Counted from the first letter of the stretch, positions 26,087 to 35,953 are shown. The stretch: 46,810 nt of DNA from Deltaproteobacteria bacterium (GCA_003973265.1 QNYZ01000089.1:1-46810), one strand, 5' to 3'. Translations and numbers: made by a program. The notes: a model not told the origin generated them from the sequence alone.

Positions 26087-26165
26087 CCTGCCCGGCCGGT
26101 CCCCGCCTGGCACAATCGGAGGGTATGAGCCGGCCGATGAAACATACAGACAGCGCACACCGCCG

Positions 26166-27197
26166 CTAATGCCATCGGTAATACCCGACCATCTTTCTCA
26201 CCTTCAACCGGCGCAGAAGGTTGAGTGGCTTGCGGGCCAGCCCCTGGCGGCCCCGGGCAATAAATTGATCCGTTGCCTTTAAAACCCGTACACTGGACCG
26301 ACCGTCCCGGTAGGGGTGGATATGTTCCGTATATTCCTGAATCGCCGTCATCAGGGCCGGTGGTTTTGACAGGGCCTGCTCGATGGCCGATCGCAGATCA
26401 GACGGATCGGTAATATTCAACAGGTGCGGACCGGGCCGGCGGTTTCGAAAGGTGACCGCCGGTTTCTGACACAGACAAAATTCCGGGATGATCGAGGAGG
26501 TATCCGACACGATCACATCGGCCTGTTGCAGCAGCGGGATGGTATCATCGGTTTCGATAAATGTTAAATTTTCATTCTGCATGGCCCGGTACCTGTCGAC
26601 AACGGCCCGGTCCATTTTAGGGTGAAAATGAACAATCCACCGCCATTGATCACTGCCGGCCAATGTTCGAATGGTTTTCTCAAGCGGCATGGCCGCGCTG
26701 AGCCGGGGCGTAAAGGTAGACGCAAAAAGAATGACCGGCCGTCGGTGCGATCTGCGGATGAAGGTCTTTCCGAAAAGTGGATCCATTTTGGGCCACCCGG
26801 TTTCCACCACCCGGAAAAAGCGGTGTTTTTCGGCCAGCTGCTGAAAATAACGGGTGGTATCCGGCCCCTGGGTGCAATAGAGGTCGAAAAAACCGCGAAT
26901 GCGGTAATGCCCCCGATCACTGGATCGTTTGTGGACATGAAAGCCGTGAAACACTTCTATTTTGATGCCGGGGAAAAAGTCGGGCACCACGTTACCGGCC
27001 ACAAATACGGCTTCGGGATTATATTCTTTAACGTCGGCAACCGTCTCCAGCAATCGTTCATCCGGCTTCAGATAGGACGCCAGGGGCCCCACCACAAACC
27101 AGGCAGCGTCATCGCCGCGCTGGCGAATCGCCTCCTGGAGCGGCCGTAAAATAGAAAACGCATACAACTGGGTGGCAAATAAAAGGTAAGATCGCAT
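26166..27197 (-). CDS. CDP-glycerol glycerophosphotransferase-like protein (1)
   Basis: This is a GT-B-like protein of the Glyphos_transf (TagB/TagF) superfamily, which transfers polyol-phosphate from CDP-polyols. Visible motifs are GWPKMDPLF near residue 153, LFASTF, HPKM near 203, the donor-site SDTSSIIPEF near 248 and HPYRDGRSSVRV near 308. I chose the ATG at 27197 because it gives the usual N-terminus (MRSYLLFATQLYAF) and avoids overlap with the upstream GT2 gene; a longer frame reaches 27299. The product is 343 residues. It is the last gene of the minus-strand decoration run. Confidence 0.8.
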   Translation of the reverse strand: MRSYLLFATQLYAFSILRPLQEAIRQRGDDAAWFVVGPLASYLKPDERLLETVADVKEYNPEAVFVAGNVVPDFFPGIKIEVFHGFHVHKRSSDRGHYRIRGFFDLYCTQGPDTTRYFQQLAEKHRFFRVVETGWPKMDPLFGKTFIRRSHRRPVILFASTFTPRLSAAMPLEKTIRTLAGSDQWRWIVHFHPKMDRAVVDRYRAMQNENLTFIETDDTIPLLQQADVIVSDTSSIIPEFCLCQKPAVTFRNRRPGPHLLNITDPSDLRSAIEQALSKPPALMTAIQEYTEHIHPYRDGRSSVRVLKATDQFIARGRQGLARKPLNLLRRLKVRKMVGYYRWH

Positions 27198-27250
27198 GAT
27201 TTTGTCTGGAATGGGTGTTAAGTCCCGGGTATTGACAAAAGGTGCCGGGT

Positions 27251-28048
27251 CTATTTTTCTATTCTTTTGTCCAATCGTTCCTGGCGCCGTAACGTCCATA
27301 GCCCGGCATATTTATTAAAGGCGCCCTGACTGTAAAGTACGGCTACGAGAAATCCCACCCGACCATCCATAAACCCTCTTCGGATAACATAGACCTGGAT
27401 AAAAACCCAAAACGCCCGCAAAACCGCGCCTGTCAGGCCCTGGCCCTTTTTTCCGGCGTCATATCGTTTCCGGGCCCCCAGCCAGGCATACTTGGCGCTT
27501 TTATTCAGGTAATGCCCAAAATCCCGATGGGTGTAGTGGAGAAGACGCCCGGTGAGTTTTCCGACTTTTCCCGGCGGCAGGATGACCTTTTCATGGACCT
27601 GAGCATCGCTGAAACGCGCGCCTTCACGACGAAAAAGACGCAATGGCGCCCGTGCGCTGCGCCCGTGGTCAAGCCGTTTTCCAAATACCGTCACGGCCCA
27701 GGGAAGGCGATACGCGATTTCAGGCGGTTCCGTCTGCAAAAGCGTACGTATCTCATCCTCAAGTTCAGGCGTCAGGGCCTCGTCGGCATCGATGGAAAGA
27801 ACCCAGTCACAGCGCGCCTTGTCCAGTGCCCGCTGTTTTTGCGGCCCGTACCCCGGCCAGTCAGTCTGATAAACCTGGTCGGTGAATTGCCCGGCAATCC
27901 GGACCGTATCGTCCGTGCTGCCGCTATCCAGCACGATGATCTCGTCGGCGACCGGCTTGACCGAAGCCAGGCAGGTGCCAATACGATCCGCTTCATCCTG
28001 GGCAATGATGATGACGGAAAGAGATTGTCTGCGATCCGGTCTTGACAT
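27251..28048 (-). CDS. Glycosyltransferase family 2, WaaE/KdtX-like
   Basis: This is an inverting GT-A glycosyltransferase of 265 residues. The nucleotide site reads DSGSTDD at about 41-47, and the metal-binding DADE is near 87-90. The C-terminal region with HYTHRDFGHYLNKSAKYAWLGARKR is characteristic of the WaaE/KdtX subgroup, which adds beta-linked glucose to heptose I of the LPS core. A GAGGG Shine-Dalgarno lies about 10 bases upstream. It sits between two CDP-glycerol-transferase-like genes with short gaps, so it probably builds the same glycan. Confidence 0.9.
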   Translation of the reverse strand: MSRPDRRQSLSVIIIAQDEADRIGTCLASVKPVADEIIVLDSGSTDDTVRIAGQFTDQVYQTDWPGYGPQKQRALDKARCDWVLSIDADEALTPELEDEIRTLLQTEPPEIAYRLPWAVTVFGKRLDHGRSARAPLRLFRREGARFSDAQVHEKVILPPGKVGKLTGRLLHYTHRDFGHYLNKSAKYAWLGARKRYDAGKKGQGLTGAVLRAFWVFIQVYVIRRGFMDGRVGFLVAVLYSQGAFNKYAGLWTLRRQERLDKRIEK

Positions 28049-28066
28049 GGTGTGATTACCCTCTTT

Positions 28067-29149
28067 TCATGTCGATGCCATGGCTGTTTCAAAATAATCA
28101 ACGATCCGTTGAGACACCCGGCCGTCGGTGATGCCGATCAGCCTGGCCGTATATTCCCGGCGCTTTGCCTGAAACTGTTCTACATGCCGGAGCTGATGCC
28201 GCACGCAGTCCCTGAGCGTATCCACAGTCGGGGCATGCAGGCTGATATCGGCATACTGATCAATGAACGGATCCATGCGCCTTTTAAAACGGTACCGGAA
28301 AAGCCCCCGGTATGTCCAGCGAAGCTTTAGAAAATCGCACCAGATCACCGGCTTATCCAGGGCAGCAAACTCAAACAGGGCTGAAGACGCATCGCTGATC
28401 ATCAGGTCAGCCGAATTCATGTAGGGGAGAAGATTGAACGCCGATGGTTCCACAACAAAACAATTGTCATACCCTGCCCAGATGTCGAGTTTTCTCCGCT
28501 GACGCCGGTACCGGGGTTTGCTGTAGGTAAACATGTGAGGCTTGACAATGACGTTATACCCGGAAAAAAGGTCGGGCAGGTCATCGGGCATCATTTCAAT
28601 GGAGCTGGGGTAAAATGTCGGCGCATAGAGCAGCGTGGGGAGATGCCGATCCAGGCCGGTATGGTTAAAATCGATGGCCGGCCGGTGGGCCTTTTGTCCA
28701 AACAGCGGGTCCAGCTTGGCATATCCGACTTCAAGCAGGGCACAACCGGGAAAAAGGCGTTCAAGGGTTTCGGTGTAATGGGGCCCCTCGGTAAAACGGA
28801 TATCCATTTTCATCAATCCCGGCTGGTACACATCATTTTTCATCCCGATGGCATGGTAAAGCTGGGCGGTTTTCGAATGGCGGTCAAGATCGGCCAGGGG
28901 CGAAAACGCGTTGCCGAAAACCACCCAGTCGGGGCGTTTTTCCCGGTAAAGGCCCGCCGCCTTTGCCACCGTGTCGACCCAGGCAGCCGGCAGCTTTTCA
29001 GATTCGATAACGCGCGCTGCAACCGTATCGGTCGTACCCTGTCGATAAAAAACAAAGACCGCTTCGATCCCCCGCCGGACAAGCTCGCGGTAAACCGGCA
29101 GATACTGGGTCAGGTAGTATAAATGCAGGGTGTCAAAATAGATAATCAT
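28067..29149 (-). CDS. CDP-glycerol glycerophosphotransferase-like protein (2)
   Basis: This is a second Glyphos_transf-superfamily protein, 360 residues. The motifs are clearer than in its neighbour: GYAKLDPLF near 152, LLYAPTFYPSSIE near 181, IVKPHMF near 209, SDASSALFEFAALDKPVI near 267 and ITDGRVSQRIV near the C-terminus. These correspond to the donor- and acceptor-binding segments of TagB/TagF. It has no membrane helix and is probably peripheral at the cytoplasmic membrane. The two copies are diverged rather than recent duplicates, so they may act on different acceptors or links. Confidence 0.88.
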   Translation of the reverse strand: MIIYFDTLHLYYLTQYLPVYRELVRRGIEAVFVFYRQGTTDTVAARVIESEKLPAAWVDTVAKAAGLYREKRPDWVVFGNAFSPLADLDRHSKTAQLYHAIGMKNDVYQPGLMKMDIRFTEGPHYTETLERLFPGCALLEVGYAKLDPLFGQKAHRPAIDFNHTGLDRHLPTLLYAPTFYPSSIEMMPDDLPDLFSGYNVIVKPHMFTYSKPRYRRQRRKLDIWAGYDNCFVVEPSAFNLLPYMNSADLMISDASSALFEFAALDKPVIWCDFLKLRWTYRGLFRYRFKRRMDPFIDQYADISLHAPTVDTLRDCVRHQLRHVEQFQAKRREYTARLIGITDGRVSQRIVDYFETAMAST

Positions 29150-29178
29150 ACGGTTCCGGTCGAGCGGATCGGCACGCT

Positions 29179-29826
29179 TTATGGCTTCACCAGATCATCG
29201 TACAGGCTTCCATCGTTTTTTACCGGATCGTGATCTTTTTTCGGCACTTTCCAGTCGCCGTATAATAAGGCGAGGTATTGCTCCACCTGACCTGGAATGC
29301 GGATCTGCTGGCCGGCAAACTCAATATAATCATGATCGTCATAAAATTTTGCGGGTATCCGCCAGATTTTCCCTATGGCACCGCGCCAGTAGTAGCCCTC
29401 ATGTTTATAAGTGAGCGTGATGTCCATGACGATGCGCCCCCGCCCGAAATAAAGAAAATTGCGGTTACGGATTTTTATGGAACGCGGATCCCCTTTCCGC
29501 CAGCATGGGCCATCGGCCGGCATCAGGGAATCTTCGGTAATCCGCCAGCCCCGCCTTTTTAGCCGGGAATACAATTTCCGGAATTTCGGCAATTCGGTGA
29601 CCGGCATGGAAAGATCAAGATCATCATCCCAGGGAATCAGATCGCCATCACGTACCAGGCCCAATAGGCCACCCGCGTCCAGGAAATAGTTGATTCCGCC
29701 GGTATTGAGAATCTCGGAAGTGTCAAGCAGCATCCGGCGGGCAATCTTGTAATAGCGCCCCGTGAGCGTGAGCGGACGGCGATATTTTTGTTTGAGCCGG
29801 GTCAGCAGGTTATTTTTTCTGGGCAT
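29179..29826 (-). CDS. LicD-family phosphotransferase
   Basis: LicD proteins transfer phosphocholine or related CDP-linked alcohol phosphates (for example ribitol-5-phosphate in the fukutin group) onto glycans. The diagnostic motif is present: GGLLGLVRDGDLIPWDDDLDL, with the DDD metal triad at about residues 67-69. The 215-residue length is shorter than classical LicD (about 265) because the C-terminal part is reduced. The ATG at 29826 has GGAAGAAG upstream and overlaps the preceding gene by 17 bases; upstream in-frame alternatives are at 29850 and 29883. The coupling places it in one transcript with the ATP-grasp protein. Confidence 0.85.
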   Translation of the reverse strand: MPRKNNLLTRLKQKYRRPLTLTGRYYKIARRMLLDTSEILNTGGINYFLDAGGLLGLVRDGDLIPWDDDLDLSMPVTELPKFRKLYSRLKRRGWRITEDSLMPADGPCWRKGDPRSIKIRNRNFLYFGRGRIVMDITLTYKHEGYYWRGAIGKIWRIPAKFYDDHDYIEFAGQQIRIPGQVEQYLALLYGDWKVPKKDHDPVKNDGSLYDDLVKP

Positions 29827-32809
29827 AATCTTCTTCCATTTCTTCGTCATCCGGCAGCAGCACCGCGCTGGCACTGCGGCCATCGATCATCAGGCACATA
29901 GGACGATCCACCGCCACATGGCGGACATAGGTCTTCTCTTCCGCGATGGGAAGCTGGTCGAGCCACTGCCAGTTAATCACCCCCCCGGATTCCGGGCGAA
30001 CCGTAATGTACCCGATCCCCAGAGACGTAATATTGTGAAAAAAGTGAGACCCCTGAGAAGGGTCCGCCTTGAAATTTTCTACAGATGTCTCGATGATGGT
30101 ATCCACGCCGGCAATATGGCGCCACGTCACGGGAATTCCCAGCCACCGATCCGCCGATCCCCAGCGGCCGGGCCCGATAAGTAGATATTTACGCCCGGCC
30201 TTTTCCAGCTTGGCATTGAGCGCGCCGATTTCACTGACCATCTCAACGGTCTTGTTTGGGTCAAAGCGATCGGGTTTGACATAGATGATATCCCGAATAC
30301 GGTCCCTGCGGCTGAGTCCAAGCGCCTGATCCGAATAGATGACCGCCTTATCCATATTTTCCCTGCTAATCTTAACACCGTCTTTTTGCCAGCGAATGGT
30401 CATGGGTCGAATCTGGACCAGGCTGAAATCCGTCTTTCGATCTTGATCAGGGTAGTGATGGGCACAGAACTCGATTTCAACATGTTCGCCCAGCCCTTTC
30501 CGGCCCATTTTAAGCATTTCGACTATAATTTCAGGTAACGGAAACGCATTATGTTTTAGAATCCGGGCAAAGGTCATCACCGGATATCCATCCGGATGCC
30601 AGGCATCTCGAATCCGGTTATCCTGGGGAAGATACGTACTGGACAGATACCGCACGGCCGGATGATCGGCAATGTCGTCTATATCCAGCCGGGCCAGAGT
30701 GGCATCATCGGCATGGACAAAATCCTCGGAAAATCCGTTCATGTTCAGGGCATAGGCATATCTCTGGGCGTTTTTGAGGATATCGTCCACCGTGGAAAAC
30801 TGGGGCAGCAGTTCGGGGTATTTCGGACAAAACCGCAAGACGTCCATCCCTTCCACCACTGTTTTTCCGAGCCCCATGGCGATGTGGGCAATCCCGTCTT
30901 CGGAAGTCATCGGTGCCACCGGGTAGAAGTTAAACGACTTGGCCACACCGGAAAGCGTCGGGTAGAAAAAGCCTTTATTTTCCTGTCCCATCAGCCGTTG
31001 AATCACAACCGCCATCTTCTCCTCCTCGGTGCGGTGGAGCGTATTGCGGGCAAAAGAGCGGGAATCTTTCAGAAAGGTCGACGCATAGACACAGGTAATC
31101 GCCTTGACCAGCTGTTCGATCCGAAGGGTCAGCGACGGGTCGTTATTGGGCAGCATATACGTTCGGTAAATACCGGCAAATGGATGAAAGTAGGCATCTT
31201 CAAGCAGGCTGGAAGACCGGACGGCCAGCGGGAAAGTTTTGTATTCCAGGTATTTTTTCAGATCCCGGTAGATCCAGTCAGGGAACCGGCTTTTCAGAAA
31301 AATACGGAAGACTTCTTCGTCGCTCGGATCGGATGCCGTCAACCCGTCCAGCCGGTTTTCAGTCATAAAGGCGTCGAACCCTTCCGTTGACACCACCATG
31401 GTTTCCGGTACCATGATATTCACATCGGGAAACATCTCCTGAAGATGATCCGACTCTTTCAATGTCATCGATAGAAATGCCAGCCCCCTCGCTTTTCCGC
31501 CCAGCGACCCTCGCCCGATTTTAACAAAATCGATATCCGGATCGTAATCCGTTGAGTCAAAATCGGTAATGATGCCTCGCTGGCGCCCTTTGCGCCTTTC
31601 ATGAAAGCAGGCCACCAGGAAGTTTCTGATATCGGAAACACTTGAAAAATCAGCGATTTTATAGGGACGGAGTTTCGTGGCCAGCATGATTTCCGCACGC
31701 GCCATCAGCCAGGTGGAAAAGTGGTTGTGCTGGGCATGGTAAAGCAGGGACTCGTCGGGAATAGAGGGCAGTGCTTTTTCCATCCCCCGCAGGTTGGATG
31801 CCCGGGCCACTTCCCGGCCGTCAGGCATGCGAAAAATAAACTCCCCGAAACCGAGGTACTTTACAAAAAACGAACGGATCTGAGTATGCAGGGCCGGATC
31901 GTTTTTGGTGACAAACATGGCCGGTATGGCTTCGGCCTTCTCCCGGTTTTCTTCTTCTGAAGAAAACATCAGCAACTGAACATCAGGCGACTCCTTCTTG
32001 ATCATGGAGAGCAATTCAACACCGGCACTGGGGCAGATTTCTCCATTTTTAGGAAACCGGGCATCCGACAGGACACTGAGGAGATAAGGCTTGTATTGCC
32101 GATACAGCCTCTCTGCTTCCTCATAGGATACAGCAGTCAGAATTTTCGGGCGCGCCCGCATCCGAAGCAGACGGTGCTCTTCGTTCAATGCATCTTCCAT
32201 CACAGCCTGGGTCTGCAGTACAATCTCTTTATAAAGAAGCGGCAGCACCGATGAATAGTAGTACGGTGAATCTTCCACCATGATAATGACCCGAACCCGC
32301 GCCAGTTCTGTATCCCGGGCGATATTCCAACGATCCTCCACATTTTTCACCTGGGCCAGCAACAGGTCGGCGTTGCCGTTCCAGAATAATGTCCGGTCAT
32401 AAAGCTCCGGCGAATCGTCTTCCATGTCCATCATCATGTCAGAATAATTATGCGTCAGGAGAAAAATGGGAAGTTTTGGATACTTTTTCTTGGCCTTTCG
32501 GGCAAATGTGTGGGGAGCGCTTCCGTCCACACGGGGGGTCGTGATGACAAAATCGAAATTTTTCTTCGCCAGCCGGGAAAACGCCTCTCTGGCCGTTGAT
32601 ACCCAGGTAAGCCGGGGCGGCCGGGAAAGGTTCAGCCCCCGGTACTCCTTGATAATCCGCTCGGCCAGGCGGCCCTCTTCTTCCAAAATGAAGGCATCAT
32701 ACGGACTGGAAAGGAGCAGGATGTCACTGACCTTTTCCGCCATTAATTCATGAAAGACCTTGAAAGAAAGGTCAAAATTATCGGGAGACGCATCGCGTGG
32801 GGATATCAT
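29810..32809 (-). CDS. Two-receiver/PPDK N-terminal ATP-grasp protein
   Basis: This 999-residue protein carries the PEP/pyruvate-binding ATP-grasp domain of pyruvate phosphate dikinase and PEP synthase, but not their swivelling phospho-histidine domain or PEP TIM barrel. Two receiver-like alpha/beta segments come first, at about 30-150 and 175-320; the second has acidic residues in MVEDSP and VLSDARFP. The ATP-grasp starts at GSLGGKARGLAF (about 434-445), with VRSSSLLED near 530 and a distinctive GPGRWGSADRWLG near 880. The ATG at 32809 has ACGAGG upstream; an in-frame start at 32875 is possible. It heads the minus-strand run that includes licD-like and two TagF-like genes. Its reaction is not known. 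Confidence 0.82.
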   Translation of the reverse strand: MISPRDASPDNFDLSFKVFHELMAEKVSDILLLSSPYDAFILEEEGRLAERIIKEYRGLNLSRPPRLTWVSTAREAFSRLAKKNFDFVITTPRVDGSAPHTFARKAKKKYPKLPIFLLTHNYSDMMMDMEDDSPELYDRTLFWNGNADLLLAQVKNVEDRWNIARDTELARVRVIIMVEDSPYYYSSVLPLLYKEIVLQTQAVMEDALNEEHRLLRMRARPKILTAVSYEEAERLYRQYKPYLLSVLSDARFPKNGEICPSAGVELLSMIKKESPDVQLLMFSSEEENREKAEAIPAMFVTKNDPALHTQIRSFFVKYLGFGEFIFRMPDGREVARASNLRGMEKALPSIPDESLLYHAQHNHFSTWLMARAEIMLATKLRPYKIADFSSVSDIRNFLVACFHERRKGRQRGIITDFDSTDYDPDIDFVKIGRGSLGGKARGLAFLSMTLKESDHLQEMFPDVNIMVPETMVVSTEGFDAFMTENRLDGLTASDPSDEEVFRIFLKSRFPDWIYRDLKKYLEYKTFPLAVRSSSLLEDAYFHPFAGIYRTYMLPNNDPSLTLRIEQLVKAITCVYASTFLKDSRSFARNTLHRTEEEKMAVVIQRLMGQENKGFFYPTLSGVAKSFNFYPVAPMTSEDGIAHIAMGLGKTVVEGMDVLRFCPKYPELLPQFSTVDDILKNAQRYAYALNMNGFSEDFVHADDATLARLDIDDIADHPAVRYLSSTYLPQDNRIRDAWHPDGYPVMTFARILKHNAFPLPEIIVEMLKMGRKGLGEHVEIEFCAHHYPDQDRKTDFSLVQIRPMTIRWQKDGVKISRENMDKAVIYSDQALGLSRRDRIRDIIYVKPDRFDPNKTVEMVSEIGALNAKLEKAGRKYLLIGPGRWGSADRWLGIPVTWRHIAGVDTIIETSVENFKADPSQGSHFFHNITSLGIGYITVRPESGGVINWQWLDQLPIAEEKTYVRHVAVDRPMCLMIDGRSASAVLLPDDEEMEEDYAQKK

Positions 32810-32964
32810 AAAACCTCGTAAAATAATGTTAAAACCAAATGGGTATGATAAAAAAGCGGTCCGCTTTAAATACAAATCTGTGCTGCCAACGTCAACCTTT
32901 TATAGGTAATGGAAACGATATTTTTCCCCGGTAACGGATATGACAGCCAAAAAGCCGCACCGGA

Positions 32965-33915
32965 TCAAGCGCTGTCTGATTCCGACGGTTTATTTTCCCG
33001 GAACATTTTTCCCTGCCAGGTATCTCTGTCAACCAGTACCTGTCTTATCAGATTCAGAGTCCGGGCCTTATCCAGAGGCCAGCGGGGTGCCACCAGTTCT
33101 TCCAGGTGAGGATCGCCGGTCAGACGCTGAATCACCAGGTGGGACGGCAGCCGCTCCAGCACATCGCAGACCAGAGACACATACGTGTCCCGGTCCAGGC
33201 AGGTATAGCGGCCCTGCCGGTACATTCGCTCCAGGGGCGTCCCCTTGACCACGTAGAGCAAATGAATTTTGACACCGTCGATGCCCAGTTTCGCAACCGC
33301 CCGGGCCGTCTGGCGGACACGGTTCCGGTCTTCTCCGGGCAGGCCTATTATCAGATGGGTACAAATTTTAATGCCGCGCCCCCTTGTTCGGGCCACGGCA
33401 TCCTTAAAACACTCAAAATCATGTCCCCGGTTGATCAGACGAAGCGTATCGTCATGCATGCTCTGCAGCCCGTACTCCACCCAGACCAGATGGGTTCTGG
33501 CGTAAGACTCCAGCAGCGACAGCACCGAATCATCGACGCAATCCGGCCGGGTCCCGATGGAAAGCCCCACCACCCCGTCAACAGCCAGTGCTTCGTCGTA
33601 AAGACCGGCCAGGGTTTCCAGGGACGCATATGTATTGGAAAAGGACTGAAAATAGGCAAGAAACTTGTTGGCCTTGTATCGCCGGCTTAAAAAAGCCTTT
33701 CCGGATTGAATCTGTTCGGTTACCGACTGCCCCCGGGCAGAGGCACCGGTTCCCGCCCCTTGTGCGTTACAATAAATACATCCTCCGGTGGCAACCGCTC
33801 CGTCCCGGTTGGGACAGGTCAGCCCTGCGTCTACCGACACCTTCTGGACCCTGCAGCCGAAATGCGCCCGTAAATAGGCATTCAGGTCATAATATCTTAT
33901 CCGCTCTGCGGTCAT
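32965..33915 (-). CDS. TIGR01212 (YhcC) family radical SAM protein
   Basis: This is a radical S-adenosylmethionine protein of 316 residues, a relative of E. coli YhcC and of Elp3-type enzymes. The cluster-binding cysteines are C34, C46 and C49 (TCPNRDGAVATGGCIYC), with the unusual spacing found in this family instead of CxxxCxxC. Other family segments are YFQSFSNTYA, SIGTRPDCV and GLQSMHDDTL. The family's reaction is not established. A TAGGA lies immediately before the ATG, so the Shine-Dalgarno spacing is poor. The gene is divergent from mnmG. Confidence 0.9.
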   Translation of the reverse strand: MTAERIRYYDLNAYLRAHFGCRVQKVSVDAGLTCPNRDGAVATGGCIYCNAQGAGTGASARGQSVTEQIQSGKAFLSRRYKANKFLAYFQSFSNTYASLETLAGLYDEALAVDGVVGLSIGTRPDCVDDSVLSLLESYARTHLVWVEYGLQSMHDDTLRLINRGHDFECFKDAVARTRGRGIKICTHLIIGLPGEDRNRVRQTARAVAKLGIDGVKIHLLYVVKGTPLERMYRQGRYTCLDRDTYVSLVCDVLERLPSHLVIQRLTGDPHLEELVAPRWPLDKARTLNLIRQVLVDRDTWQGKMFRENKPSESDSA

Positions 33916-33924
33916 TCCTAATCC

Positions 33925-33953
33925 TTGACCTCCCCCTTTGGGGGTAATACTAT
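33925..33953 (+). promoter_or_regulatory. Possible mnmG promoter with a hairpin in its spacer
   Basis: TTGACC (33925-33930) and TACTAT (33948-33953) are separated by 17 bp, with 5 of 6 and 4 of 6 consensus matches. The spacer holds a CCCCC-TTT-GGGGG inverted repeat (33932-33944). The start of transcription would be about 38 bases before the mnmG ATG. Confidence 0.4.
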
Positions 33954-33997
33954 CTGTTCAAACTGTGCACTTGATTTGTGAAAGATAATGATAACCC

Positions 33998-35929
33998 ATG
34001 ACAAATTTTTATTCAAACAGGTACGATATTATCGTAATCGGGGCGGGCCACGCCGGATGCGAAGCCGCGCTGGCCGCAGCCCGGATGGGACACCGGGTGC
34101 TGCTGCTGGCCATTGACCTGGATAAGGTGGCGGCTATGCCCTGCAGCCCCTCCATCGGCGGCATGGCCAAGGGCCAGCTCGTCCGGGAAATAGACGCCCT
34201 GGGCGGACAGATGGCCCGGGTAACCGACCAGAGTGCCATCCAATACCGCGTTCTCAACACCAAGAAAGGCCCGGCGGTTCACTCGTCCCGAACGCAGAAC
34301 GACAAAACCCGTTACCATACGGCGATGAAGGCGGTCATTGAAAGTCAACCCAACCTCGACCTGAAACAGGCCCTGGTCGAGGAGCTGGTAATTGAACAAT
34401 TGCCGAAAAACAGCAAGGCCGCCGGAAAAATTACCGGTGTCATCGACCGGGCCGGGTTTGGGTACCTTGCCCCGGCCGTTATTCTGGCCACGGGAACTTT
34501 TTTAGGCGGACGCGTTCACATCGGCTTTCATTCATACAAGGCCGGCCGGGCTGGCGAATTTGCCTCGTATAAACTGCCCGACCAGATGCGTAAAATCGGT
34601 TTTGAGATGGGACGCATGAAGACCGGCACCCCGCCCCGGCTCAAAAAATCAAGCATCGATTTTTCAAAATTCGAGGCCCAGGCAGCGGATACATGCCCCC
34701 GCCCGTTCTCTATCTTTACCGATGCAATCACCCTGCCCCAGGTTCCCAGTTATCTGGGCTACACCAACGCCCGATCGCACCGGATCGTCAAAGACAACCT
34801 TGAGCGCTCGGCGCTGTATGGCGGGATGATCAAAGGCGTATCGGCGCGCTATTGTCCCTCTTTTGAAGATAAAATGGTAAAATTTCCGGACCGGCCGCGA
34901 CACCAGATCATCCTTGAATCCGAGGGGCTTGATACCGGTGAAATATACGCCAGCGGCCTGGGGAACAGCCTGCCCATGGAGGTCCAGGTCCAATTCGTTC
35001 GATCGGTGGTCGGACTGGAGGCGGCCGAAATCATGCGCCCTGCGTATGCCATCGAATACGATTATGTCAACCCGCAGCAACTGAAAGCGACTCTGGAAAC
35101 TAAAACAATCTCCGGCCTTTATATGGCCGGACAGATAAACGGAACGTCCGGGTATGAAGAAGCCGCTGCCCAGGGCATCTGGGCCGGCATCAATGCGGCC
35201 TGCCGCATCGAGGGTCGTCCGCCATTTATTCTGGACCGATCCCAGGCCTATATGGGCGTACTGATCGATGATCTCGTGACACGGGGCACCCGGGAACCCT
35301 ACCGGATGTTTACCTCACGCGCCGAATATCGCCTTATGCTGCGGGAAGACAACGCCGACCTGAGGCTGTCTGAAATCGGGCACGACCTGGGCCTGATCCA
35401 TGCCGATAAGGCAAAAGAAGTTCAAGCGCGCAGAAAACAGATCGCGGATGAAATCAGCCGTATCCGGGATACGATCATTAAACCCTCGGCCACCGTAAAC
35501 CAGTATCTTGAATCCAGGGCAAGCCGGCCGATCAACAGCGGCGTTTCACTGATCCAGCTTCTCAAACGGGCCGAATTGAATTACCAGGCCGTCCAGGCAC
35601 TGGCCCCGACACCGGAGCCGGTAACCGACATGGTGGCCGAGCAGGTACAGATTGAAATCAAATACGAGGGCTATATCCAGCGACAATTAAAAGAAATCGA
35701 ACGATATAAAGACCTGGAACGAATAAAGCTGGCCAGCCGGTTTGATTATAATGACGTACCGGGTTTATCAAACGAGCTGAAACAGAAACTCAGCCGGATA
35801 CGCCCCACTTCATTGGGCCAGGCGTCCCGGATAGAGGGAATTACCCCCTCGGCCATCTCGGCGTTGATGGTGGCGCTGAAGGTCTTCCACGGAAAAAAAC
35901 AGGGAAATAATGAAATCGCACAGACTTGA
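33998..35929 (+). CDS. mnmG: tRNA uridine-5-carboxymethylaminomethyl modification enzyme MnmG
   Basis: This FAD-dependent enzyme works with MnmE to modify wobble U34 of tRNAs. The FAD-binding dinucleotide motif [13 protein letters not shown] is at about residues 12-24. The [23 protein letters not shown] segment near 48-70 and [11 protein letters not shown] near 168 are signatures of GidA. The C-terminal helical domain ends with [15 protein letters not shown]. The 643-residue length is standard. The last codons overlap a TTGACA promoter element for the next gene. Confidence 0.97.
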   Translation: MTNFYSNRYDIIVIGAGHAGCEAALAAARMGHRVLLLAIDLDKVAAMPCSPSIGGMAKGQLVREIDALGGQMARVTDQSAIQYRVLNTKKGPAVHSSRTQNDKTRYHTAMKAVIESQPNLDLKQALVEELVIEQLPKNSKAAGKITGVIDRAGFGYLAPAVILATGTFLGGRVHIGFHSYKAGRAGEFASYKLPDQMRKIGFEMGRMKTGTPPRLKKSSIDFSKFEAQAADTCPRPFSIFTDAITLPQVPSYLGYTNARSHRIVKDNLERSALYGGMIKGVSARYCPSFEDKMVKFPDRPRHQIILESEGLDTGEIYASGLGNSLPMEVQVQFVRSVVGLEAAEIMRPAYAIEYDYVNPQQLKATLETKTISGLYMAGQINGTSGYEEAAAQGIWAGINAACRIEGRPPFILDRSQAYMGVLIDDLVTRGTREPYRMFTSRAEYRLMLREDNADLRLSEIGHDLGLIHADKAKEVQARRKQIADEISRIRDTIIKPSATVNQYLESRASRPINSGVSLIQLLKRAELNYQAVQALAPTPEPVTDMVAEQVQIEIKYEGYIQRQLKEIERYKDLERIKLASRFDYNDVPGLSNELKQKLSRIRPTSLGQASRIEGITPSAISALMVALKVFHGKKQGNNEIAQT

Positions 35930-35953
35930 CAATATGGATATTTTATCTATTTT
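35926..35953 (+). promoter_or_regulatory. Possible promoter for the DnaJ-family gene
   Basis: A perfect TTGACA (35926-35931) overlaps the mnmG stop codon. It is followed after 16 bp by TATTTT (35948-35953), 4 of 6 to the -10. The DnaJ-family gene starts about 55 bases downstream. Confidence 0.4.

Noticed and set aside
26094..26143. Convergent-gap inverted repeat CGGCCGG/CCGGCCG as a terminator
   Set aside because: The loop is over 30 bases and there is no T-run on either strand.
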